Source of the DNA: Massilia sp. Root418
GTDB taxonomy: Bacteria > Pseudomonadota > Gammaproteobacteria > Burkholderiales > Burkholderiaceae_D
Length of the DNA stretch: 64,000 nucleotides
Assembly (NCBI RefSeq): GCF_001425265.1
Contig: NZ_LMEC01000011.1
Location: 187,585-251,584, forward strand
Reading direction: 5' to 3'
Below, piece after piece: positions 34,900 through 44,055 of this stretch. Both the position numbers and the translations under genes were made by a program. Within the stretch, counting starts at the first letter, position 1; each line of letters starts with the position of its first letter. The notes beneath the pieces were generated by a model. The model did not search any database. It was not told the DNA's origin and worked only from the letters and a program-made list of their open reading frames with translations.

Positions 34900-36785
34900 G
34901 GCATTCCTTCTGCTGGCGCCAGGGCGGCCAGCGTGTAAAGCGTAGTAGGGCGGTCGCGGCCGCGCAACAGGGTTTCGCCGATGCGGCGCAGCGGCTGGCG
35001 CCGCGCCAGGGCGGCCGTGCCGGGGCCCACGATCACATCATACGGATAGTCGCGCGCGGCCGTTTCCAGGCGCGAAGCGACGTTCACGCTGTCGCCCACG
35101 GCGGTGTAGATGCTGCGCGAGGACGAGCCGAAGTCGCCGGCCATGGCGCTGCCGCTTTCGATGCCGATGCGCACCCGCACCGGCGCCAGGCCGCGCGCGG
35201 CGCGCGCCGCGTTGAAAGGGCGCAGCGCGGCAATGATGGCTTCGGCCGCCTCCAGCGCCTGGTCGGCATGGTCCGGTACGGCCAGCGGCGCGCCCCAGAA
35301 CGCCACCAGGCCGTCCCCGGTGTATTTGTCCAGTGTGCCGCGCGCCGCCAGCACCGGACCGGTCAGGCAGTCGAGGAAGTCGCGCGTGAGCTGCGCGGCC
35401 TGCTCCAGCGGCAAATTGGCCACGTGGCTGGTGTAGCCCTGCATGTCGGCGATCAGCGTGGTCACCTCGCAGAGGCTGGGCGCCAGCGGGTCGGCCAGGT
35501 CGCTGCGCAGCAGCTCGTCCACCACCGCATCGGCCACGTACTGGCGCAGCGTGCCGAGCAGGCGGCGCGACTGGCGCTGCGCCTGCTGCCAGGCGAACGG
35601 CACCCCGGCCGCCAGCAGGAACAGGATGCTCCACAGCGGGCCCACGGTGGAAAACACCGCGTCGTGCGGGGCCGCCACGTAGGCCAGTGCCAGCCACAGC
35701 GCGCCGGCCGTGCACAGCAGCGCCACGTTGGCCAGCGCGGACAGGCGCGGCAGGGTCCACGCCGTGAGCAGGGCCAGCGCGCCGGTGTACACCAGCGCGA
35801 TGGCGCGCCCCGGCCAGGGCGACGGCGCCAGGCCGGCGCGCGCATCGAGCTGGGCGGTGAGGGCGGCCGCATGCACCAGCAGGCCGCTGGTGTTGGCGCT
35901 GATGGGGGTGGCCACGCGGTCGGACAGGCCCAGCGAGGACGAGCCGATCAGCACCAGCTTGTCCCGGATCAGCTCGGCCGGCGCGCTCAGGTCGAGCACG
36001 GCGGCGGCGGGGATGACCGCGTAAGCGTTCCAGCTGCGGCTGTAGGGCAGGCGGCGCAGGCCCTGGCCCGCGGCCATGCCGCCGGTCGGGCCGGCTGCGG
36101 GGGCGGCGCTGCCGCTAGATGTGGTGCCGCCGCAGCAGCCGAGCAGGGCCAGCGACAGCGTGGGAAACAGCCGTCCCTCGAACCAGGTCTGCATGGGCAG
36201 GCGCCGTATCATGCCGTCCTGGTCGGGAATGAAGCCGATATTGCCGATGTGGGCCGCGCGCCCCAGGCCGGCGTGGTTGGCCACGTAGCCGCTGGCCGCC
36301 AGCGCGCCGCCGCGCGGCCCCGGCGCGCCGCCGGTGAGCTGGCCCACCCGCAGCGGCAGGTTGCCGTTGAAGTCGAACGCCTGCGGCAGCACCACCGGGC
36401 CGTGCTCGGCCAGGACGGCAAGGCGCTCGTCGCCGCCGGCGTCGGCGCGCTCGGGTAGTACCAGGTCCAGCGCCACGCCGCGCGCCCCGTAGTGGCCCAG
36501 CAGCTGCTCCACCAAGGTGGCCAGGCGCTCGCGAGGCCAAGGCCACGGCCCGGCCTTGGCCAGGCTGGATTCATCGATGTCGATCACCGCCATGCGCTCT
36601 TCCGGCGCGTCCGACGCCTGCACCCGCACCAGCTGGTCGCGCAGCCATTCGTCCACCAGCTGGGTGCCCGGTCCGCCGGCTTGCCACTGCGGCCAGGCGG
36701 TCAGCAGCACCGCCACCAGCGCGATCAGAACGCGGATGGCGGCAACGGGCACTTCCGGAAGGCGTTGCAGGACCGATAACTTCAT
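34896..36785 (-). CDS. CHASE2-domain class III adenylate cyclase
   Basis: A 629-residue inner-membrane receptor. One N-terminal TM, a periplasmic CHASE2 domain (~40-310), three TM helices (~325-400), then a cytosolic cyclase domain (~430-615). The catalytic set appears complete: metal aspartates in LIADMQGYT and KYTGDGLVAFW, a purine-specifying Lys in LDKYTGDG and Asp in YTAVGDSVN, and the transition-state Asn/Arg in VNVASRLE. Lys plus Asp favours ATP over GTP, so cAMP is the expected product. CHASE2 is an extracytoplasmic sensor of unknown ligand. It is divergent from fecR and co-translated with the barrel protein downstream. Confidence 0.9.
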   Translation of the reverse strand: MKLSVLQRLPEVPVAAIRVLIALVAVLLTAWPQWQAGGPGTQLVDEWLRDQLVRVQASDAPEERMAVIDIDESSLAKAGPWPWPRERLATLVEQLLGHYGARGVALDLVLPERADAGGDERLAVLAEHGPVVLPQAFDFNGNLPLRVGQLTGGAPGPRGGALAASGYVANHAGLGRAAHIGNIGFIPDQDGMIRRLPMQTWFEGRLFPTLSLALLGCCGGTTSSGSAAPAAGPTGGMAAGQGLRRLPYSRSWNAYAVIPAAAVLDLSAPAELIRDKLVLIGSSSLGLSDRVATPISANTSGLLVHAAALTAQLDARAGLAPSPWPGRAIALVYTGALALLTAWTLPRLSALANVALLCTAGALWLALAYVAAPHDAVFSTVGPLWSILFLLAAGVPFAWQQAQRQSRRLLGTLRQYVADAVVDELLRSDLADPLAPSLCEVTTLIADMQGYTSHVANLPLEQAAQLTRDFLDCLTGPVLAARGTLDKYTGDGLVAFWGAPLAVPDHADQALEAAEAIIAALRPFNAARAARGLAPVRVRIGIESGSAMAGDFGSSSRSIYTAVGDSVNVASRLETAARDYPYDVIVGPGTAALARRQPLRRIGETLLRGRDRPTTLYTLAALAPAEGMP

Positions 36786-37018
36786 GTCGAAAATGTGGTG
36801 CGCGCCCAGTAGCGCGCAAGCAGGAAATAACCTGTAAGTATAACGCTTAGCCGGGGGATGCAGTAAGAATAGTTGCTGCTAATGCATCAAAAATTTCACA
36901 GAGGGTCGCGCCGTGTGGCATCAAAACGTGAGATTTGGTAACAGCCTTAGGTTGCCGCTGGCTGCTGCGCTACACTCCGCCGATAATCCCCAAGCCGTGT
37001 ACGCAAAACGCATGCGGC

Positions 37019-37034
37019 TGTGATCGCTGTCACA
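37019..37034. promoter_or_regulatory. Perfect CRP-type site upstream of the FecR gene
   Basis: TGTGATCGCTGTCACA matches the E. coli CRP consensus half-sites exactly (TGTGA-N6-TCACA), extended by one more symmetric pair (C/G). Its centre is 55 bp before the fecR ATG. It also lies 235 bp upstream of the divergent adenylate cyclase. The 296-bp gap 36786-37081 holds nothing else I can assign apart from a -10-like TATACT on the minus strand at 36842-36837. Confidence 0.78.
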
Positions 37035-37081
37035 GAAAGTGCGCAGGAAAAGCGGAAAATATGCAAAAAAGGAGTATTCCC

Positions 37082-38566
37082 ATGGTGCCTCTCAAATTGT
37101 TCCCTCTGCCGCTGCGCGGCCTGCGCTGCGCCATCGCCGGCGCGGCTGCGGTCGTCCTTTGCGCGGCGGGCGGCAGCGCGTTTGCGGGGGAAGCCGGCCG
37201 CATCGTCTTCGTCAGCGGCGACGTGCGCAGCACCAAGGGCGAGGCCGCCATGGGCGACGCCATCCAGGAGGGCGATGAGCTCAGCACCGGCAAGAACGGC
37301 TACGTCTATCTGAAAACCGTGGACAACGGCCTGCTGATCCTGCGCCCGGGCAGCCGCGCGCGCATTGTTTCCTACTATATAGATAAGGCCAACCCGGCCA
37401 ACACCCGCGTCAAGCTGGAATTGCTCTCCGGCGTGGCCCGCGCCGTGTCCGGCGACGGCGTAAAGCAGGCGCGCCAGAATTTCCGCTTCAACACCCCTGT
37501 GGCCGCCATTGGCGTGCGCGGCACTGACTTTACTGTCTATACCGACCAGGAAACGTCCAACGTCACCGTGCTGTCGGGCGCTATCGTCGTCAGTGGCTTC
37601 GGCGGCGCCTGCGCGCCGGGCGGCAGTGGTCCGTGCGAACACGCGGCCAGCCGCGAGCTGGCTGCCGGCCAGGTCGGCCAAGTGCTCCAGGTTAAACGCG
37701 GGGAAGCGGTGCCGCGCGTGCTGAGCAGCGGTGCGCTCGTGCCGGACCAGGTGGCGCCGCCGCGCCCCGACGAGCCGACCGCCAAGACCGGTGCGCCGTC
37801 CGCCCCACCTCCTCCGCCGATGACGATAGGTGAGCCTATTTTGGATCCCCAGAAAGCCTCGGCCGCGCTGCAGCAGCAGAGTTTCGTGGTGCGCCAGGCC
37901 GAAGTGGCGACGCCGCCGCCATCCACCAATCAGCCCACGTTGCCGGCGGTGCCGCCTATCGTTGAGGTGCCCGATGCGGGCCCCGTTGTCACTCCGTCCG
38001 ATCCGGTCGTTGTGCCGCCAACTGATCCGGTGGTGGTGACGCCGCCGCCGCCGGTTATTCCGTCCAAGCAGATTGTTTGGGGGCGCTGGGCTGCCGTAAT
38101 GAACCAGCCTGCTACGATTGAGCCAGCCAAGCTGGTGGCGGAAAAAGCAAAGCGCATGGCGCAAAACTCGTATTATTCGATTTTTTTGACCGCCGGTGCA
38201 GATTGGCAGGTGCCGCAGCAAGGCACCATGGGATTCGCGCTGCGTAGCAGCGAAGCGTTCTTACTGGACATTCCTACTCAGTCCATGAGTTCGGCCAGCG
38301 TTCAGAACGGTGTATTGCAGGTAGATTTCGGCAAGGGGACCTTTGCGACGTCCTTGGACTTCGTGGCCGGCGCCGACACTTATAAGCTTAGGTCTGAAGG
38401 TTACGTTGGTAGTAATGGCCAATTAAGTGGCAAGCCCGAGGTAATCCGACCGACGAATATGACAGTCAACGGTACGCTTGGTCCGGACGACAATGCCGCC
38501 TACATATTCTCGTCGAAGCTGAATGCCACCAAGTCCGCCAACGGCATTACATATTGGACCAAATAG
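37082..38566 (+). CDS. FecR-domain exported protein
   Basis: A 494-residue protein. Signal peptide to about residue 37 (AFA cleavage). FecR domain ~40-200 with the usual GAVKVELLSG-like segment here RVKLELLSGVARAV and FNTPVAAIGVRGTDF. A ~100-residue Pro/Val-rich linker follows, then a C-terminal domain (~335-494) of unknown type. Stand-alone FecR proteins bind periplasmic ligands or act with surface structures rather than with a sigma factor, and none is nearby. I start at ATG 37082, which has AAGGAG seven to eight bases upstream. It is followed by a strong terminator and preceded by a CRP site. Co-occurrence with a CHASE2 cyclase suggests one signalling module. Confidence 0.87.
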   Translation: MVPLKLFPLPLRGLRCAIAGAAAVVLCAAGGSAFAGEAGRIVFVSGDVRSTKGEAAMGDAIQEGDELSTGKNGYVYLKTVDNGLLILRPGSRARIVSYYIDKANPANTRVKLELLSGVARAVSGDGVKQARQNFRFNTPVAAIGVRGTDFTVYTDQETSNVTVLSGAIVVSGFGGACAPGGSGPCEHAASRELAAGQVGQVLQVKRGEAVPRVLSSGALVPDQVAPPRPDEPTAKTGAPSAPPPPPMTIGEPILDPQKASAALQQQSFVVRQAEVATPPPSTNQPTLPAVPPIVEVPDAGPVVTPSDPVVVPPTDPVVVTPPPPVIPSKQIVWGRWAAVMNQPATIEPAKLVAEKAKRMAQNSYYSIFLTAGADWQVPQQGTMGFALRSSEAFLLDIPTQSMSSASVQNGVLQVDFGKGTFATSLDFVAGADTYKLRSEGYVGSNGQLSGKPEVIRPTNMTVNGTLGPDDNAAYIFSSKLNATKSANGITYWTK

Positions 38567-38590
38567 TTTCTATTCCTCTCATCCATACAA

Positions 38591-38629
38591 AGCCGGGTGC
38601 CGCAGCGAACGCGCGGCACCCGGCTTTTT
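38591..38629 (+). terminator. Rho-independent terminator after fecR
   Basis: AGCCGGGTGCCGC and GCGGCACCCGGCT form a 13-bp stem around a short loop, followed by a T run. It separates fecR from the surface-protein promoter region. Confidence 0.88.
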
Positions 38630-38736
38630 CTTTGCAATCTACGCAGCTTATAAGTTCAGCCGTTTTTGTTTCGACGCGGGGTTGACTCAGGCGTTACAAC
38701 TCTGTACAACCGAGCCAGTTTGTAAACCTGTAACTA

Positions 38737-38765
38737 TTGATTTCCCCACAGTGTTCTCCGATAAT
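38737..38765 (+). promoter_or_regulatory. Sigma-70-type promoter upstream of the giant surface protein
   Basis: TTGATT (38737-38742), a 17-base spacer and GATAAT (38760-38765) give a good promoter about 160 bp ahead of the ATG at 38928. The CRP site at 38824 lies downstream of it, so this promoter could be basal or be blocked by CRP while a second CRP-dependent start is used. The 361-bp gap 38567-38927 contains only this, the terminator, the CRP site and a Shine-Dalgarno. Confidence 0.5.
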
Positions 38766-38823
38766 GCATCGCGGGCTTTTTTATCGAAATATTTGTGTAA
38801 AAAAACTGACAAATGCCTTGACG

Positions 38824-38839
38824 TGTGACGTGCGTCACA
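38824..38839. promoter_or_regulatory. Perfect CRP-type site upstream of the giant surface protein
   Basis: TGTGACGTGCGTCACA matches TGTGA-N6-TCACA exactly and 14 of 16 bases of the site before the secretion operon. CATGAT at 38861-38866 lies where the -10 of a class II CRP promoter should be (site centre at about -41). The ATG is 96 bp downstream of the centre. Confidence 0.82.
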
Positions 38840-38927
38840 TAAATCGCAAATGTCTTCTGCCATGATGGCAACCGTAGTACTGCAAGCATCTCAGCAAGCA
38901 GCTCACCAATCTCTAGGAGTGTTTTTA

Positions 38928-41900
38928 ATGGCTACCACCGTTACCGAAATTCAAGCATTGTACGTTGCTTACTTCAACCGTCCAGCCGACGTGCTGGGCC
39001 TGCAATTCTGGCTGGACCGCGCCAATGCATCGCCAAACGGCGCCGACTCCGTTGCTAACGAATTCAGCAACTCGGACGAATACCGCGACCTGTACGCTAA
39101 CAAGACTTCGGCTGAGATCGTCGACGCTATCTACATGAACCTGTTCGGCCGTCACGCTGAAGCAGCTGGCCTGGTTTACTGGGCAAACAAACTGAACACC
39201 GGCGAACTGAACATCGGTAACGTTGCTCGCATCATCTCGCAGAGCGCACAAAACGAAGACCAAGTAGCGATCGACTCCAAAGTCAGCGCTGCAGAACAGT
39301 TCACCGCTTCCCTGACCGACGCTTCGGAAATCCTGGGCTACTCGGGCGACGCAGCAAACGCTGTCGCTAAGACCTGGCTGTCGGGCGTTAAAGATGAAGC
39401 CACCCTGGCCGCAGCTACCACCGAAGCCGCTCTGCAAGCCGTTTCCGACGCAGCTGTTGATGCACACGACGGTGAAGTCAACGTACCGACCACCTCCGTT
39501 CTGACCAAAGGTCTGGACAATGTCAATGGCGGCGCTGGTAGCGACCTGATCATCGGTGCTATCGATTCCGGCAACAGCGAACTGAACACCCTGAGCGGCA
39601 TCGACAACATCAACGGCGGCGCCGGCATCGACACGCTGAAAATCGCTCACAACACCGGTACCATCACCCTGGGCAACCTGTCCAACGTTGAAATCGTCAC
39701 CATCGAGAGCGCTACTGCAGTGACCCTGGACGCATCGACCGTTGTCGGCGTGACCAACCTGAACATCGCTAAAGCCGGTGGTAACATCGATGCAACCGCA
39801 GCTGCATCCACCAGCGTTAATGTGTCGCTGAAAGACGGCGGTACCGTTAAAGTCAGCGGCGGCAAAGACGTGAACGTTGCCCTGACCGACAACACCCACA
39901 ACATCGACGTCGGCGCGACCGGCACCGATCCAGTTGGCGCAGTGACCATCACCACCACCGGTGCTGCTGCGATCAACAACACCAACGTAACCATGGGCAA
40001 CATCAGCGTTGGCGGTGGCAAGACAGTTAATGTAACCCAGCACGCTACCAGCAATGCTGGCGCGATCGTGGCTGACGCCGTGACCGAAACTGTTACCCAA
40101 GGTAACGTGGTTGTTACCGCTTCCGCTCTGACCACCGACGTGACCGTTACCCAAGACGCAACCGTGGCCGCTGCCAGCCGCGTTGCAGTTACCGGCGCCA
40201 CCGAAGTTGCCAGCGTGAAGTTCACCAAGCTGAATTCCGGCGAATCCGTCACCGTAGGCAGCCTGACCTTCACCGCCGCTAAAGACCTGACCGCCGCTGA
40301 AGTGGCTCAAGCCTTCGCAAACGTGGGCACGAGCGCCGTTCTGCCAACGCAGATCGCTGGCTCCCCAACCACCGCCACCGGTGACACCAACGGCTCCAGC
40401 GCAGCAGCCAACGGTATCTTTACCGGCGCCCTGCTGGCAAACTGGAGCACTGCTGCTTCGGCTGACGACACCGTCGTGTTCAACGGCAAGGCCAACACCG
40501 CGTTGACCGACCTGATCGCAACCGCCAAAGCCACCGTTACCACGACCACCCAAGGCGTGGCCGCCGTTACGGCCAAGAACACCCTGGGTGTTACCGCTGG
40601 TACCGTCACCATCGACGGCGGTGTAGCTCTGAAAACCGTAACCGTGGACGGCTTCGCTGCTTCCACCGGTGTCGCTGGCGTCAACGGCTCCACCAACACC
40701 GCGCTGGACACCATCAAGCTGTCGAACGGCGCTAGCTTCACCGTTGACAGCGCTGCTGCCACCCTGGCACTGGCACTGAACAACGTTGACGGCACCGTCA
40801 CTGTTGCCGCTGGCGCCAAGACCATCAACGCGCAAGTTGACGGCGCTGATGTTGACACCGTTCTGGCATCGGGTTCCGCTGAAACCATCAACGTTACCGG
40901 CGCAGGCAACGTGGTAGGCGACACCACCTCCGGTCTGACCGCTGCTAAGGCAATCAGCACCGTTGGCCTGACCGGCACCGCTACCTTCACCATCGCTAAC
41001 GGCACCGCAACCACCTTCACCGGCGGCGCTGGTGTTGACACCGTTACCGTTTCGAACGCTGGCACCGCAATCACCAAGGCAATCGACCTGGGCGCTGGCG
41101 ATGATTCGCTGACCCTGAACGGCACCGTTGTTGTTCCTACCGCAGCCCTGAACGGCGGCGACGGCACCGACACCATCGGCCTGAACGGCGCTAGCGCTGC
41201 AACCCTGTCGGCTAACGGCGACTTCGCAGGCAAGATCAGCGGCTTCGAGAAACTGGCAATCACCGACACCGTTGGCACCGCTACCACCGTCAACATGGCT
41301 AACATGGACGGCATCACCTACGTGGTCAGCAACAACTCGACTGCTGTTGGTACTTCCGCTACCAAAGAAGTGTTCACCGTTGACTTCGCCACCTCCGGCA
41401 CCATCACTGGCGCTGACCGGATTGTCTTCGACGGCGTGACCGTGACCCTGGCTGGCGGCGAATCCGCAGCGCAGATCGCTGCTAAGTTCGTCGGTCAAAC
41501 CTACGGCAACTGGGTCGCAACCGGCCTGAACGGTTCCGTAGTGACCTTCGAAGCCATCAATCCAGGCGCAGTGACTCCAAACGTGACCGCTGCTAGCTTC
41601 GTCGTAACCGACGTGGATGCAACGACTGCTGCTGTAGTTGCTGCCGCGCCAAGCGCTCAAGGTACCGTTAGCTACACCCTCGACCTGACCGGCGTGGCAC
41701 TGTATGACACCGACACGCTGACGATCGGCGGCCAAACCGTCTACACCGCTCCTGCCGCTACCACTCTGCAAAACGCTACGGCTGTGAAGGCTGGTGCAGT
41801 TGCGACTGGTACCGTCACCATCGGTGGCGTGGTGTACACGATCTCTGCCGGTACCGGTAATAACATCATTCTGACCACCAGCAACGTAGCTCCTGCTGCA

Positions 41901-43250
41901 ACCCTGACGTTCGCGGCAGTTGACACTGGCGCTGACGGTAACGGCTTCGCTGCTGGCACCCCGGCTGTGGTAGCTAAGGTAAACGCTGCTTCCGAAGCGT
42001 TCTCGGCTAACTTCGCTACCTCCGGCGCGATTGAAGATGGCGACACCATCGTGTTCGATGGCGTAACCATCACGCTGGCAACCGGCAACACCCCGACCCA
42101 GATCGCAGCTGCTGTTGCTGCTGGCACCTACGCCAACTGGACCGCCGTACAGAGCGGCACCTCGGTTGACTTCGTTGCCAAGACTGCCGGTGTGAAGGCT
42201 GACGTAGTGAGTAACGACTTCGCTATCACCAACGTCAACGTACTCAACAACGCGACCGCACCTAAGGCTGTTGTCGTCACCACCAGCGAAGGTGCTGGTG
42301 CCGGTGCAGGTAACGCTGCTCTGACCATCGACAAGCTGGCTAACGCTGGTACCGTTGAACTGGTTGCCGCTGGTGCTGGCGTCATCGTTAAGATGGCTGA
42401 TGCTTCCGGTTCGGCAGACAGCTTCAACCTGGTAACCAAGGTTGATGCTAGCGATCTGTCCTTCGGTACCGTGACCGTTGCAGGCGTTGAAACCATCAAG
42501 TTCAGCGCTATCGACCTGGACACCACCACTGTTAATACCGCTAGCGTGACCCTGAAGGCAGACAAGGCAACGGCCCTGACCATCGACGGTTCGTCGAACG
42601 TGACCCTGACCCTGGATGCGACCACCACCAAGCTGGCTACCATCGATGCAAGCGCTCTGACCGGCAAGCTGGCTGCTTCGGCTAACGGTTCGGTTGCAAT
42701 GACCATCACCGGTGGCGCTGGTGCCGACACTCTGCACGCTTCGGTTGGTACCTCGGCTAAAGCTGACGTGATCAACGGCGGTGCTGGCAAGGACGTCATC
42801 TACGCTGGTACCAACGGTGCTCATCTGACCGGTGGTGACGGCAACGACCTGTTCATCGTGACCGCTGCTTCGGCTTCGGAAGGCAATAAAGAGTCGAACA
42901 CCTACTCTGAAATCCTGGACTTCAAAGCTGGCGACCTGCTGCAACTGCAAGCCTACAACAACGGTACCGCTGCTGCTGCAGACGTATCGAGCCTGGGCAA
43001 GCTGACCGCGACCCTGAACGAAAGCACCGCTGTGTTCTCGGACTTCGTCAACGCAGCAATCAAGCAAGCTGATGCTGGCGCTGCAGTGTGGTTCAACTAC
43101 AAGGGCGATGCCTACGTTGTTGTTGACAGCGATCTGAACAGCACGAGCGACACCTTCGCCAACGGCACCGACCTGATCGTCAAGCTGACCGGCATCAACG
43201 GCGACAACCTGAGCTTCAACTCGGACTTCGGTACCGCCGCTCTGGTGTAA
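38928..43250 (+). CDS. 1440-residue DUF4214/RTX-type surface protein (S-layer candidate)
   Basis: Starts at ATG 38928 with AGGAG nine bases upstream. There is no Sec signal. Residues ~1-130 carry DUF4214-type repeats (LYVAYFNRPADVLGLQFWLD, IYMNLFGRHAEAAGLVYW). The long middle is Thr/Ala/Val/Asn/Gly-rich beta sequence with ~90-residue internal repeats near 813-905 and 1021-1110. RTX-like calcium nonapeptides appear near 197-240 and cluster at ~1259-1310 (GGAGADTL, GGAGKDVIY, GGDGNDLF), then ILDFKAGDLLQL, the usual end of type I substrates. No cysteine is visible. Codons differ from neighbours (GCT, GGT, GTT, AAC preferred), a sign of very high expression. The adjacent type I system probably exports it. 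Adhesin or S-layer both fit, and I favour S-layer. Confidence 0.88.
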   Translation: MATTVTEIQALYVAYFNRPADVLGLQFWLDRANASPNGADSVANEFSNSDEYRDLYANKTSAEIVDAIYMNLFGRHAEAAGLVYWANKLNTGELNIGNVARIISQSAQNEDQVAIDSKVSAAEQFTASLTDASEILGYSGDAANAVAKTWLSGVKDEATLAAATTEAALQAVSDAAVDAHDGEVNVPTTSVLTKGLDNVNGGAGSDLIIGAIDSGNSELNTLSGIDNINGGAGIDTLKIAHNTGTITLGNLSNVEIVTIESATAVTLDASTVVGVTNLNIAKAGGNIDATAAASTSVNVSLKDGGTVKVSGGKDVNVALTDNTHNIDVGATGTDPVGAVTITTTGAAAINNTNVTMGNISVGGGKTVNVTQHATSNAGAIVADAVTETVTQGNVVVTASALTTDVTVTQDATVAAASRVAVTGATEVASVKFTKLNSGESVTVGSLTFTAAKDLTAAEVAQAFANVGTSAVLPTQIAGSPTTATGDTNGSSAAANGIFTGALLANWSTAASADDTVVFNGKANTALTDLIATAKATVTTTTQGVAAVTAKNTLGVTAGTVTIDGGVALKTVTVDGFAASTGVAGVNGSTNTALDTIKLSNGASFTVDSAAATLALALNNVDGTVTVAAGAKTINAQVDGADVDTVLASGSAETINVTGAGNVVGDTTSGLTAAKAISTVGLTGTATFTIANGTATTFTGGAGVDTVTVSNAGTAITKAIDLGAGDDSLTLNGTVVVPTAALNGGDGTDTIGLNGASAATLSANGDFAGKISGFEKLAITDTVGTATTVNMANMDGITYVVSNNSTAVGTSATKEVFTVDFATSGTITGADRIVFDGVTVTLAGGESAAQIAAKFVGQTYGNWVATGLNGSVVTFEAINPGAVTPNVTAASFVVTDVDATTAAVVAAAPSAQGTVSYTLDLTGVALYDTDTLTIGGQTVYTAPAATTLQNATAVKAGAVATGTVTIGGVVYTISAGTGNNIILTTSNVAPAATLTFAAVDTGADGNGFAAGTPAVVAKVNAASEAFSANFATSGAIEDGDTIVFDGVTITLATGNTPTQIAAAVAAGTYANWTAVQSGTSVDFVAKTAGVKADVVSNDFAITNVNVLNNATAPKAVVVTTSEGAGAGAGNAALTIDKLANAGTVELVAAGAGVIVKMADASGSADSFNLVTKVDASDLSFGTVTVAGVETIKFSAIDLDTTTVNTASVTLKADKATALTIDGSSNVTLTLDATTTKLATIDASALTGKLAASANGSVAMTITGGAGADTLHASVGTSAKADVINGGAGKDVIYAGTNGAHLTGGDGNDLFIVTAASASEGNKESNTYSEILDFKAGDLLQLQAYNNGTAAAADVSSLGKLTATLNESTAVFSDFVNAAIKQADAGAAVWFNYKGDAYVVVDSDLNSTSDTFANGTDLIVKLTGINGDNLSFNSDFGTAALV

Positions 43251-43300
43251 TCTCTTCGGAGACAGGCCTTTCCGCAAGGATGGGCCTGCACTGAAAGCTG

Positions 43301-43336
43301 AAAAACCCCGTCACTTCGGTGCCGGGGTTTTTTTTC
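43301..43336 (+). terminator. Strong terminator with TTCG tetraloop
   Basis: AAAACCCCG-T-CAC pairs with GTG-C-CGGGGTTTT around a TTCG loop closed by C-G, followed by eight T. This is a very stable Rho-independent terminator, fitting a highly expressed single-gene transcript. Confidence 0.93.
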
Positions 43337-43405
43337 GTCCGGAATTTCCCCCGTACTCAGGGTCGGGTACACTAACTGCCCTGTTTCGAATTTAGGTAAC
43401 GCGTC

Positions 43406-43942
43406 GTGACAACGAACTATGCAATTGAGCGGATCACTACGGAGTTTGATATCAAAGAAGACCGCGTCCGGCTCTCTGGTGCACTGCCGGGAGGGGAGGC
43501 AGTTGTTATCTGGTTGACCCGCCGGATGCTGGGTTTCCTGGTGCCGGTACTGCTGGAGCGGTTGGAGCCGCTCACGCCTGCGGTCGCTGCGGTCCCGACG
43601 CCAGCGCCAGCCGATGCCTACGTCGAGCTGCGCAAGGAATTCGCCCAGCAAGCTGCTCGTGAAGCGATCCAGCCTGCGGCTCCGGTGATTGCTGCGCCTG
43701 CCAGCGGGCAGTTGTTGCCATCCTTTGTGGACGTCACGCCAAGTAATGGCGTCATTTCGCTGAGATTTCGTGACGAGGCCGGCAATACCGCGACCTTCGG
43801 CGTGACCGAAACAGGCCTGCGCCAGTGGCTGCACCTGTTGTACCGTGCCGATCAGTCCGGCGCGTGGGCCTTGGGCGTATGGCCGTCGTGGCTGCGAGGT
43901 ATTCAGCAGCCAGCCCGGGACCTTGGGATGACCGTGCATTAG
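43406..43942 (+). CDS. Unknown protein between surface protein and its exporter
   Basis: A 178-residue soluble protein from a GTG start. The N-terminal ~55 residues (beta strands then WLTRRMLGFLVPVLLERLE) and the C-terminal ~80 (SFVDVTPSNGVISLRFRDEA, then ETGLRQWLHLLYRADQSGAW) look like two small domains joined by an Ala/Pro linker. There is no signal peptide, TM helix or cysteine. It is flanked by the terminator of the surface protein and the CRP-driven promoter of the secretion operon, so it has its own transcript or reads through weakly. A cytosolic chaperone or regulator for the type I substrate is a context-based guess. Confidence 0.7.
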   Translation: MTTNYAIERITTEFDIKEDRVRLSGALPGGEAVVIWLTRRMLGFLVPVLLERLEPLTPAVAAVPTPAPADAYVELRKEFAQQAAREAIQPAAPVIAAPASGQLLPSFVDVTPSNGVISLRFRDEAGNTATFGVTETGLRQWLHLLYRADQSGAWALGVWPSWLRGIQQPARDLGMTVH

Positions 43943-44014
43943 CGCCAGGGCCCTTCTGGTGGGCTCCATCGTGTCTTTCCAGGGGCGTCGCGTTTTTTCG
44001 TCACGATAAATAAA

Positions 44015-44055
44015 TGTGATGTACGTCACATTTTCTGAGCGTTTTAAGCGATAAT
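44015..44055 (+). promoter_or_regulatory. CRP class II promoter of the type I secretion operon
   Basis: TGTGATGTACGTCACA at 44015-44030 is a perfect TGTGA-N6-TCACA site. GATAAT at 44050-44055 matches five of six -10 bases and starts 27.5 bp after the site centre, which places the centre close to -41 from the expected start. That is class II CRP activation geometry. No independent -35 is evident, as expected when CRP substitutes for it. Confidence 0.82.

Noticed and set aside
36935..37081. Longer start for the FecR gene
   Set aside because: The extension is Cys/Arg-rich, overlaps the CRP site, and would precede the signal peptide. ATG 37082 has a good Shine-Dalgarno.
37082..38566. FecR as an anti-sigma factor with a partner sigma gene
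   Set aside because: No ECF sigma or FecA-like receptor gene is nearby, and the protein has a cleavable signal and no cytosolic anti-sigma part.
38925..43277. 1450-codon open frame antisense to the giant surface protein
   Set aside because: It mirrors the sense gene's codon bias, has no family motif, and is rich in Gly/Ser/Asp as expected of a shadow of GCT/ACC-rich codons.
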